DNA of 64,000 nucleotides from Moniliophthora roreri (lineage: Eukaryota > Basidiomycota > Agaricomycetes > Agaricales > Marasmiaceae), in NCBI GenBank assembly GCA_001466705.2, contig LATX02000182.1, forward strand, positions 620,001 to 684,000. Direction: 5' to 3'. Positions 1 through 10,383 of this stretch are shown here, in pieces (position 1 is the first letter of the stretch; each line of letters begins with the position of its first letter). The translations under genes and the position numbers were made by a program. Under the pieces are notes generated by a model. It had not been told where the DNA came from. It made no database searches and was given only the letters and a program-made list of their open reading frames with translations.

Positions 1-1104
1 TCTAGAGTAACTGCCATGACACTCTACCACACAATTATCTTCCACCTCACCCACTACCAGGGCTTACCTGGTCCGCTGAAACGGTCGTTACTGTATCTGG
101 CATACGATGAGATACTCAGAGGAGAGATATTCTTGAAATGCAATGCCGGATTCCTCACTTCGACTTGCGACGGGATTCTCATAGAAGAAAACTTCTCACA
201 ATTACTTATCTTTGAACTGACAGGCGATAGGTGAGTTCAGCCCTGCGATCAATGAACAGTGGTAACCTTCAACTCACGATTAATAGGTCATTGATTCACT
301 TGACCCGGGATGAAGACCATGACAATGGTAGATGGAACTTCTTTCAAGGTAGATAGTCTTTCAACCCAATGCTGGTATCATTGCTAGAGCGAGTCAACTG
401 CAGGAAAGGGACAACTCACGACTACTGACTTCCCTTACGACTTGGACACCACCTCCCTGGGATTGACCGCAGTACAAGAAGACGACGATATCGCGATGGC
501 CGTGATGGACGAAATGCTAGACTACCTTAACGAGGATGGAATAATCCAGGTAAGTTCCTGACGCGACACCAATCATGCGCTGACCATCTACGAAAAACAG
601 ACATACTTTGATCACAGTCGGCCTAGGATTGACCCGGTGGTTTGCGTGAACGTCCTGAACTTGTTCTTCACGTACAGGCGCGGCAAGCAAATGGTCGCGA
701 CACTCCAATGGGTGTATAGCGTGTTATTAGATCGCGCTTACATCCACGGGACCCGCTACTACACGACCGCGGAGTCTTTTCTATTTTTTCTTTGCCGCAT
801 GCTTCGTACCTGCCCAGATACGAGCATTCGGAAGCAATTCTTACCCCTGCTCAAGGAGAGAATCGCCGAGCGCATCGGCGCCAAAGGTGACGGACTTAGT
901 CTAGCGATGCGGGTTATCGTCTGCAATTACGTCGAGCTCAGAGACAAGGAAGATTATCGGACACTTGTAGGACTGCAACAGGAGGACGGCGGTTGGGATA
1001 ATGGGGTGCTGTACAAATACGGATCTTCGGGGCTCCTCATCGGGAATCGCGGACTCACGACAGCGATGGCGCTTCAGGCAATCCGGTGCTATAGAGCCAG
1101 CTAA
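1..1104 (+). CDS. Class II-type terpenoid cyclase, 3' part (drimane synthase-like), cut by window edge
   Basis: Four exons join in frame: 1-230, 287-348, 404-549 and 601-1104, giving about 313 residues and a stop. The reading frame is open to base 1, so the N-terminus lies outside the window. Exon 3 encodes YDLDTTSLGL, a DxDTT motif that in class II terpene cyclases supplies the proton-donating Asp. The C-terminus has the alpha-alpha-toroid repeat DGGWDNG...YKYGSSG followed by GNRGLTTAMALQAI. In fungi this arrangement is known from AstC/AncC-type drimane sesquiterpene synthases, where a HAD-like phosphatase domain precedes it; that domain would be upstream here and cannot be seen. Likely role: protonation-initiated cyclisation of a prenyl diphosphate. 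The family call is from motifs, and the substrate is not inferable. Confidence 0.62.
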
Positions 1105-1863
1105 ACCACTACTTTGGGCGAACACTAATACACTCTAATGTACGAGAAGCAATTTCACAATAATTACAACGTGCGGGCACGGCGCCACTTCTCTAAATGG
1201 CTAGAACGTAATTGATGATCGCGGTAACATATCACTGTGCTTCCTCCTCCCACAGCCCGACTCAATCAATTGTTCCTCGTTTGATGAACGATTGTGCCTT
1301 TATTTTCGCCTCACTTGTGTAAAGCATTCACATCATCGAGGACATTTCTATCTTTGACAAGTGCGGGAAAAAAAAAAACATCAGATTGTGACACAGTAGA
1401 AACTGATCTCCGATATGTGCGCTGCGCATACCATATACTCCACCTAGGCGTCCCAGCCCACAGCACTCGATCAGCTGGAGCTTCCAGTCTTTCCAGAGAT
1501 TTCCCAACAAATACTCAACGGATTGACGTACGGAGGAAGAAAGGAGACAAGAATATGCATATCCGTAACGAAAACGGTGGCGTGATTGAGTTTGAGATCC
1601 TGGAACAGCATCAAAAGCTTAGGATCAAGCGACAGGCAATACTGGGAGTGAAGTTTGTTCGACCTCGTTGAGATCTTGGCTCGAAACGCCGTGCAACCCA
1701 TTCTTTTGCATCGTAAGATATCTGCGGTTCAACGTAAATACGACATGAGAAGTACAGTAGAGATGTTAATAATAGTAATATGATGTGGCATTGATGTACA
1801 AGCCGTCCACTGTCGTGTTCTCTCCTGTTCGGGTTTCCTAACCAGCGGTAGCTTCAAGGAGAG
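1105..1863. other. Intergenic, convergent gene ends
   Basis: This stretch lies between the convergent 3' ends of the terpenoid cyclase and the DUF6534 gene. It holds a run of A residues near 1368-1378. The short plus-strand open frame at 1294-1671 shows no family features. I see no gene here. Confidence 0.5.
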
Positions 1864-3851
1864 TTACACATGATAATTGAGTTTTCGATGGGACTCAGTG
1901 TCATGTTGTGAATCCTCATGACCATCAATGACCGTGGAGGTGGTCATCCTGACAGCAAACCCGCCCTAAGGCCCAATTGAGTGAGTATGGTAGTCAAGTG
2001 AAATTAGGAAGAATTGACCTACCCGTTCTGTCCCTCTTTCCGTGTGAGAAGCGGCAAGAGTAGCAGAATACGCTGAGGGACCGTTACCGACCATCGAAAG
2101 TGTTATTACGTCCTTCATCCCGGAACGAACTGCGATCGAGTGAGTAATAGTAAAGTGGTATTCAGTAGGATTGACCTACCGTGCTGACGAAGATTGAGAT
2201 TGGCGAGCAGAGTATTGCAGTACCTGTCAATATAGCATATGAGTTCAGGGTCGAAGTATCCGCGAAAGTGCACTAACAAAGCGGAAATCGGAACGTAAAG
2301 TGCGATGAAAATGAACGTAGTTGGATACGCAACGAGCTGTTCTATTCTCAGTTTTCCTGCCTTAATCACCGAGCAAGAAATTCGCCTCACCGTGACTGCA
2401 ACAAAGATGGAGAGTAAAGCAGTCCATAATCCTGTGTGGACTGAGTACATCGTGAGACGAGCGACCATTCTCTGCGTTCTAATCTGCGTGTCAGTAGCAC
2501 ACTGAATGAATTCGAGATTTACTTACTGGCTCACGCCTTCGATTTTAGTCTTGCGAAGTAAGTAGACCATCGCCACTGCAATGGCGACGTCGATAGCAGC
2601 AGCCAAAACGAGGTACGAAAGGCAGATATCCTGAATCGGAGTTTGGTAACTTCTAGACACAGAGAAAGGATGGACGTACTCGTACGCTGCCGGATGCAAG
2701 GTCAGTGGGAAGGGCATCTGGTGCACATCTGCAGCTTGAAGTGAGACTGGAGTGTCGCTTCACGAGGCCATAGAACTCACGTAAAACCGAAAAACACTTC
2801 ATTCCAAAATGCATTAGGATCTCAACTGTCTTGAAAGCTAGGCCGTACTCACGTATCGAGGTCACTAAACCAGGAGTCAGCGACAATTGCATTAATACTA
2901 AGAAAGGGGTGTTACTCGCCTGTCTCAGCAACGATACACACGCACTGGACGATTTCCTAGGTCAATGACGTTTGTTACTGTTGCAAGAGGCCAACGTACG
3001 AGAATGAATGGCAGAATAATGTTTCGACCGCCCACTAGAAGACTCATGTGAACGGACGGAAAGCTTGACTCGCTGAGAACTTACAAACGTAGATGCGATA
3101 AACGAAAAAGATCTGGATCGGGACAGACACAAAGACCTAGGAAAGTATAAATAAAAACAGTGGATCACGGCGGAGATTTGACATACTGTGAACAGGATGG
3201 ACAGCTAGGACGGGTTATATCTTGTACTATACCAGAAAAAGAAAAAGCGCTCACTGTCACTTCCCTAGAGAGACGATGAGCAATCAGTTCCGAGATGTTA
3301 TTTGCACCTTACTTGTTGATCTCAAAAAGTGGACTTGGGTCCCCAAAGTGCTCGATGAGTGTGATGTACTCTGGATGGATTGTGTCAACGCGACAAGGAG
3401 AGCAGGGAGGAAGAATTCCATACCGAGGGAGATGACGAGGCCTTGATGAACAGTGTCCATGACCCTATCACGTTTCATGGTCAGATGCGGATGTACAAGC
3501 CTGTATAGCGCCGACGCATACCAAATCCAAATGACCTAAAGGAAGGCTTGCATCAAAGATGAATACAGCGAATCGTAAAGGCTTACGAGGAACTTCAGGA
3601 TCCAATGATCCTTTGCGTAACTGTAGGAATTTCAGCATTCCTTGGAGCGCAGCATAAACATTCAACATACGTTTGGAAGTACATGAAGCTAGTTAGATGA
3701 GCTTAGTGGAATGGAACCGTTAACTCTAGGAATAGACTCACGTTTGCAAGCATTGTATTCCCCACAGAGCAGTAGCTGCAATGCATCCCAAAAGTTCTGC
3801 ACCGTAGGTGTTGTCGAGGAAACCGGGAGGGAGCTGGTCGAGCGAGGCCAT
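1864..3851 (-). CDS. DUF6534-type multi-pass membrane protein
   Basis: The ATG is at 3851-3849 and the stop at 1866-1864, with about 14 short exons. The N-terminus reads MASLDQLPPGFLDNTYGAELLG, then ALWGIQCLQTFMYFQTYAKDHW, which is the N-terminal pattern of this basidiomycete family. Further segments include IWIWVMDTVHQGLVI, VFVSVPIQIFFVYRIYV, LVLAAAIDVAIAVAMVYLL, ARLTMYSVHTGLWTALL and ALYCNTLLANLNLR. Together they make about seven membrane spans with a polar C-terminal tail. Several exons are tiny (about 18 nt), and one intron near 2919 appears to begin with GC. Junctions around 2.5-2.95 kb are tentative. Function is unknown for the family; the topology is receptor-like. A paralogue lies at 14.8-17.2 kb. 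Confidence 0.78.
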
Positions 3852-4327
3852 GAAGGATATGGGAGAAAGACAATCGGGGCTATAATGGTCGGCCTCGAGT
3901 TACCTCTATAAAAGTCATATTTTGTGCCCTGTCGTAGGGCAACTTCAACGTGACTTCTCCACAGGAAACGAAAACTCGGCGAGCTCCCAAATGCAGTGAT
4001 CTTGCATGGAGATCCCCGTGTTCCCGCTAGCGACTGGAGTTTTGGTTTGATCCTGACATTGTGTCCATCAAAAGTTTGTAACTTGATAAGTTATCGAAGT
4101 TTGAGGCACCGTTGCAGCGCAGAAAAGAAAAGATTCGAGGATTCGCTGTATGAGCGGGTTGATGACAGAAGCAGAGCCGTGGAAAACTATTGGCGACAAT
4201 CAACTTCTCGCGAGGTATCTGATCAGAGCCCTTATAATGTAGAACGCCCCTTCTCTGTGCATCAGCACCTTCCGCTGCAACCTTTCCAAACGTCTCTGAT
4301 CCCTTTTCCAACTACATTCACTAAATC
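3852..4327. promoter_or_regulatory. Divergent upstream region between DUF6534 gene and esterase
   Basis: About 475 bp separate the two divergent start codons. A TATA-like TTATAATG sits near 4231, about 95 bp before the esterase ATG. On the other side a TATA-like CTATAAAAG lies near 3905-3913, close to the DUF6534 start. No other motif is evident. Confidence 0.35.
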
Positions 4328-5637
4328 ATGGCCTTTACCTACCGTCACCAGCCTGTCAAGTCACTCTACCTTGTGGTAGGTGGCCTCTGGCTAGTGCTGC
4401 GTATACCGTATTGGATAATTCGTAACCTACTCCCGTCGTGGCGACCTCGTCGTAACTGGTCACTTCTTCGCTCATTTGCAGTAGTGTTCATGGATGAAGC
4501 TGTCGCTTTACTTCTGGAGACATCGCTTCCTGGTCCAGATTCACCGGACAAATTGGCCAAGACTCCAGGCTTCGTCTCGATCGAACCAGTCCCAGATAAA
4601 CTGATTGTTGGCGACATCAGACGGTTCGCAGAAATGAATGGTGTCAAGACTGAGCGGCTGAGTGGGTTCTGGTATGGACCAAAGGGTGCAGATAGCTCAC
4701 TTGGACAGGCTGCGAAGCCAGGGGAGAAGATCTTCTATTTATTGCATGGCATGTGAACATTTTGGATCATAGAATATTCTACGTCTAATTCTTGTCGATA
4801 CAGGGGGTGGATTTGTCGTAAGTCCGAGTTCTTGTTCTTTTGGAGCGTGATATTGAACGATATCGGCAGATGGGCAGCGCCTCACCATCATTTGGCCCGA
4901 CAGCTCTCACTGCGGAAGGACTTTTGCAACATTGCACGAATGTCTCTAAGCTTTTCGCTGTGGAGTATCGTCTTGCGTCAGGACCTCCACACCCCATTGT
5001 AAACCCATTCCCGGCTTGTTTCCTGGATGTGCTTGCCGGTTATCACTACCTTGTGAACCAGTTGGGCTTCTCTCCAGAAAACATCATAGTCACAGGTGAT
5101 TCTTGCGGCGGTGTACTTGCGTACCAACTCGGCCGTTACTGTACATCACCCGGTGACAGCCAAGCCTCTGCTCCTTTTCCATTACCGGGAGGTCTTCTCC
5201 TCCTTTCACCCTCCGCCGATTCAGCGCTTCGCCCAGTGCCAGGCTCTAGCATGATCACTAATAAACGCTCGGACTACACAAACTCATGGTTCAAAGCTCG
5301 TTACTCCGTTCTCTCTCTGTTAGGCAATGCCCTGTCAGAATCAGAACTCGACCGCCCTTGGTTGTCTCCTGGATCTACGATGTTTTCGGATGAAGACAAA
5401 GGGATCAAGGGGGTGTTCACGCGCTTCCCGAGAACCATGATAATTGCAGGCGAGGCAGAGATGGGTCGAGACTCGATGCGTTTACTCAGGGACCGAATGG
5501 AGAAGGAGATGGGAAAGGAGAAGGTTGTGTATGCGGAGATAAACGATGCACCACACGACTTTCTTGGGGGCACTCTCTGGGAGCCCGAGCGAACAATTGC
5601 TTTGAAGGAAATCGGCCGGTGGATTGCCAAGCTATGA
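4328..5637 (+). CDS. Alpha/beta hydrolase, HSL-type esterase (intact copy)
   Basis: Exons 4328-4748, 4804-4817 and 4870-5637 encode about 400 residues. A hydrophobic N-terminal segment (about residues 14-36) suggests a membrane anchor. The oxyanion-hole motif HGGGFV is assembled across two introns. The first begins GC (GCATGT), and its position is supported by the same junction in the related copy at 23.3 kb. The nucleophile elbow is GDSCGG, and NDAPHDF near the C-terminus supplies the catalytic His. HSL-family enzymes hydrolyse carboxyl esters such as short acyl or acetyl esters; the substrate here is unknown. Two decayed relatives lie at 9.1-10.0 kb (minus) and 23.1-24.2 kb (plus), and this is the only copy in the window with all catalytic parts. 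Confidence 0.82.
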
Positions 5638-5970
5638 ATTGTGGGCCTTGTGTGGGTCGGTACAGCTATTTTACATACTCATTATGACAGCACCTTAAAA
5701 TCTCGGGAAACGACCATCATTTCTGGTGTTGGAAATAAAACAGTGGCGCTCAATCATGAATGTATGATGCATCAGATTCAGATAGATTCTATCAATACGG
5801 GCACCGACTTGGGGGATTCTAGGTCCTGCCACATTATGTATTATGCCGCGAGGAAAAATATTCGACCACAAGGTCATTTGCTAAGAAGGAAAACATCGCA
5901 CAGGGTTTCAGCCAGAGCAAAACACTCGATATAAAATAATGATCGATGATAGTGTGAATTGTGATTCTTG
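5638..5970. promoter_or_regulatory. Short intergenic with TATA-like box before amine oxidase
   Basis: This lies between tandem genes. GATATAAAATA at about 5927-5937 sits some 35 bp before the amine oxidase ATG and is a plausible TATA element. Nothing else stands out. Confidence 0.35.
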
Positions 5971-8900
5971 ATGCGCCAAAATTTCGCGCGTAGAAGCTTG
6001 ATTCTTTTCATTACTCTTCCATCTTTTGCGACTGCGCTGGAGCAATGCGCCAGCTCTCTACCGCCAGCAGCCTCACCTCCATCACCCTTCAATCTCTGGT
6101 CATCTTTGACCATTTCAGAGACAAGTGAAATTCAAGCATGGCTCGAGCTTCCTGAACGGAATTTCAACCTCACGCGTGCACCCGAGGCCGCCTTGTCGGA
6201 CAACACAATTTTTGGCATTGAAACCTACTATCCACCTAAAGCTCAAGCTATTGCACACCTTTCCTCACCCGGAACGGTCCCCCCTCCAGAAAGATATGCA
6301 AGAGTCACTATTCACCACGGAGCAGCATTGGAACCGACTATTGCTGATTACCTCGTCGGGCCTTTACCTATTGGACCCTCCACGACGATGCGCAACCTCA
6401 CGGAAATCTACCATCGCGACATTCCATACAATGCTCGAGGATTTATTTCAACTCTCACAGACCTAGGCGGGCTATTTGGCAAGTTCACGCCCGAATTGCT
6501 GAGTGGGATCCAGGTATGTGGTTTACGATTAACGCTTTACACCTTCTAATCATGTTTAAGGATCTTTTCAATGCAACTTTTACGGGAAGCCCAGAGGACA
6601 CGCTCACGGCAGGAGGAAGTGGGCCGTTTAGTTTCGATGGTTCATTTAGGCGTGTGTGGGTCTCGTGGAGAAGAAATGTTCCGGGTTCATGGCTGCACCC
6701 TCTGAAATTCTTTCAATATTTTGACATGAGCGGCACCGACACATCTCAATGGGCACTCCTCAAGGTACGCTGTTAGAGTTCGTCGTGATATAGTGTGCTG
6801 ACGCCGTGGCATCGATACATTATAGATTGTTTACAACGATCAATTATTCAATTCCACCGAAGATTTCCTCAAAGCTTATGGAGAGGGCACCTTGCAGCGT
6901 CTTCCAGCACCAAATGGCGACCCTTCATGGAGTAGTCGCAAACGAGTCGGTGAGCGACGCGACTTGGATAATCTACCTGGTCCGCGGTCAGTATCATTCG
7001 CAGGACTGAGATTTAGGGTCGACAGGGAGAGTCAGTATGTCAGCTGGATGGACTGGGGGATGTATCTCGGATTTGACCGCGACATGGGACTCAGTCTTTG
7101 GGACATACGTTTCAAAGGAGAGAGAATAATCTATCAAGTGAGTTATTTCTCTTCCTATCCGATTCGTCGGCTCACGGACTCTCCGCACATAAGCTTGCAC
7201 CCCAGGAAGCTGTTACCCAATATGGTGCGTTGTCATTTCATATCTCACCATCAGTGTAGTAAATCTTCGTACAGCTGGAAATGATCCGACGCAACCCACT
7301 GCTGCATATCTAGATCGATACTTTGGCATGGGTTCTGATGTGCGGGACTTGCTTCCTGGATACGATTGTCCCATTGATGCCGTCTACCTGCCTGCTACTA
7401 CCCGTTCCCCTTTGGGCAGTACAACTGCCGAAAAGGCTATCTGTGTATTTGAAAAGGACCTAGGAAAACCTCTAACTAGACACGTTGAGGACATCGATGG
7501 CGAAGCTGGTGCCATCAAGGGATATGTCTTGGTAGTGAGAAGCATCTCGACGGTCAGCAAGTAAGTTTTGTTCTTGAGTGTATGGATGCTCGTTGTTGAA
7601 GACTTCTTTTTATAGTTATGATTATTGTGAGTGGTAACGCCATTTGATTACAATACATACTTAGCACTCACGGTGGTATCTCTGTTTGCAGTGGCATGTG
7701 TATCTCTCATCTGACTTATCCACCGGATGCTTACTCTACCCAAGTTTGACTATATGTTCCACATTGATGGCACAATCGAAGTGCAAGTCTCCGCCACTGG
7801 ATACCTACAGGGCGGTTACTGGGTACCCAAGAATGATCCTTACGGAACTAGGATACATGACACGTCGAGTGTGTTCTGCCGTCGTCTTGAATTGACAGCG
7901 TCCAGCACTGACTTTCATCAATTTCACAGTGGGCATGCTTCACGACCATGTCATCAATTTCAAGTACATGGCGTTCCTTTCCATTTTTTGATCATGGCTG
8001 ACAATGTGTTCTCAACTTCTAGGGTCGATCTTGACGTTGCTGGCGAAGAAAATAGTCTATTAGAAACCAAGACTATCCAAGAAGAAGTCGAACAGCCATG
8101 GTATAGTGACGATTGGGGAAGCACGGTCGTCCAACAGAGAATCATTAGACGCCTCGTCGACAAGGAGGATGATGCGCTATTAAAGTATCCACACAATTTC
8201 CAAGGACATTACTCTATAGTCAATCAAGATAAGAGGAACGTATGGGGAAACATGCGCGGTTATTCTCTACATCCCGGATATAGTCCCATTCACAATGTCA
8301 GCTGCACTGTCCTTCACACTCTGTTCCTTTTTAACTTTACCCCCAGACCGTTGTTGGCTCCAAGCGCCTCCTCGAGAACGCCAACTGGGCTCGGTACAAT
8401 TTGGCTGTATCGAAACGCAAAGAAACCGAGCCTTCGTCTAGCTCAACGTGGAATATGAACCTCCCAGGAGACCCTGTGGTCAACTTCCACAAATTCTTTG
8501 ACGGAGACAGTCTCAATCAGACTGACTTGGTTATGTGGGTTAATGTTGGTATGCATCACTTGGTGAGTCTCTACATTGCCAGCGAAATTCCAGATCTAAT
8601 TTGATTGTTGCAGCCCAGCGCAGAGGATTCACCCAACACCAAGACGAACGTAGCTACTTCCAGGTATGTATCAGGTCACTGCTCAACAATGATCCAGGCA
8701 TTAACTGACGTTCACTAGCTTCGTATTGACACCGCTCAACTACTTTGACTATGACGTTTCGATGGATTCTGTCAATGCGATTGTGCTTAGTTCGCCCACT
8801 CAGCCAGGGGATCCCTATGGATTCGATGATTATGGTGTCAAACAGGACTTTACCTGCATTCCTGAGTCTCCGGCACCGTTCCAATATTTACCATTAAAGA

Positions 8901-8974
8901 CATTCGATTTAGATGGCAATAGCGTAGATCCAGGCACTATTCTTACGAAAAGGGCCTCGCAGTGGATGTTATAG
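5971..8974 (+). CDS. Secreted copper amine oxidase
   Basis: The protein has about 775 residues in some twelve exons. The ATG at 5971 is followed by RQNFARRSLILFITLPSFA, a likely signal peptide. Family marks appear in order: WVSWRRNVPG and SQWALLK in the N-terminal domains, then ESQYVSWMDWGMYLGFDRDMGLSLWDIR, then STVSNYDY. The first Tyr of NYDY is the topaquinone precursor, and it lies on an 11-nt exon (7616-7626). Copper ligands are in HDHVINFK and the late GMHHLP...DSPNT, followed by TPLNYFDYDVS. These enzymes oxidise primary amines to aldehyde, ammonia and H2O2. The junction between NYDY and FDYMFHIDG (7627-7744) could not be closed with ordinary introns without adding about three residues. 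It is either an unusual splice or a lesion. Confidence 0.85.
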
Positions 8975-9133
8975 ATAGTATAATGGACCTCTAGATGTTC
9001 TCTATCAATGGTAGCTAAAGTATTGGGTGCCTCGCGGTTAATGTATGGATTTTACCTCCAGGTAGACTCAAGTGGCAGACGCCCGAGTAAGCCGAAATGA
9101 CTTTAGCCTGCCGCCTTGGTTCCGGTATATGGC

Positions 9134-10000
9134 TCACTGTAGGATGATAGCCCACCTAGCTATCTTCTTCAAGGTCGCCATCCTTTCAGGCTCCCAAAAC
9201 ATTGTAGAAGGATGATCATGGGGAGCATTCACAACCTCCAATTACGCAACCCTCTGCTCCCCTATTTGCCTCAACGTCCGCTTCACCTGCAACAATCGTA
9301 GTGTGGGGAAAATCTCTAAAAACTCCCTCGATCTCCTCATCGTCGTCCGAGAACATGGCGATCCTGGAGACAGCTACGAGCGGTTAAGCTCGGCTTCAGG
9401 TAAACCTTTACCTACCAATGACATGGCGAGGTATCGGGATTTGTCCCATGAATACATGTAATCCGCCCGCCGGTTGGTGATCATACTGGACCCTGGCAAG
9501 ACGCGAAGAGCTGAATCTGCGGGACTGGGGGAAAAGATCAGCAGAACTGCGGAAGATTTGAGTATAAGTAAATCTATTTAGGAATTAGCGGAGACTGACA
9601 ACCCAACCGCCGCCTGCAAGATCGGCTGGGGAGCTGTTTTCGAAATGAACATTCAAAAGATTTACCATGCGAGTAGTAGAAGACCTTTTCTCCTGAAGCT
9701 GCCCTTTGTCCCACCGACCCCAGAGTCAGCCTCCCAGGAACTATACCAAAATCCGCCGACTCTCGTAGGCGCCACATCGTTCGCCTCTGCAAAATGGCGA
9801 GCATTGCAGACATTCGACAGGGGCTCGACCCAGACAAAATCTTCGTTCAACAACAGCCTTTCGATGGACTCTTTGTTGGGACGACCAGTTTTATACATAA
9901 TGGCCATTACAGCGTCAATGACCCGAACCAAAACCGAACGACCTAGAGACCAGCTACGACGGCGACGGCGATAAAAGGTTGCAGAGGATCCAATACGGCA
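9134..10000 (-). pseudogene. Decayed HSL-type esterase copy 1
   Basis: The minus strand carries fragments of the esterase at 4.3-5.6 kb in the same order. WSLGRSVLVRVIDAVMA, NARHFAEANDVAPTRVGGFWY, GEKVFYYSHG and GGGWV are followed directly by LLIFSPSPADSALR and LPGSSMITNRRADY. The segment that should carry the GDSxGG nucleophile, roughly 120 residues, is missing. There are frameshifts before GEKVFYYSHG and after GEAD, and the Trp codon of the PWLSPGS motif is TAG (RSstopLSPGS). The end still reads APHDHPSTMFWEPERM. The copy cannot be catalytic. The true 5' limit is unclear. Confidence 0.8.
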
Positions 10001-10383
10001 GACGCAACAGAAGGGAAATATCGCCAAGAGCGAGGTACAGAGACTTGAGTGGCTGATGTCGATACCTGAAATCCATTGAATGTTACTTGGAAGGGGGAAA
10101 GCCTACGAAATATTTATTCAATTACTTACATATGGACCTACAAAAGAGGTAAGCACATGTTCATCTTTGTTCGTCCATTTGCCCAACCGACGGACAGTGA
10201 CATCCTCGAAATAACCAAAATCACCATGAACGGACCTTCTTACCTCTATCTACTTACTCGAGGCCAAGTGCGCTCCATTGAATACCTACAGTGTTCAGCG
10301 TGTCAAAGCATCGTTCGTCCAAGATCACCCTGTCCAAGATCAAAGTGACTGGTGGTATATTCTGCTGAAACGTACAAAGGTAC
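10001..10383. other. Intergenic, nothing recognised
   Basis: This lies between the esterase relic and the 3' end of COG6. Short open frames on both strands have no family features. Confidence 0.4.

Noticed and set aside
1294..1671. Plus-strand open frame of 125 codons
   Set aside because: Low-complexity, spans a poly-A run, no ATG of good context and no family features.
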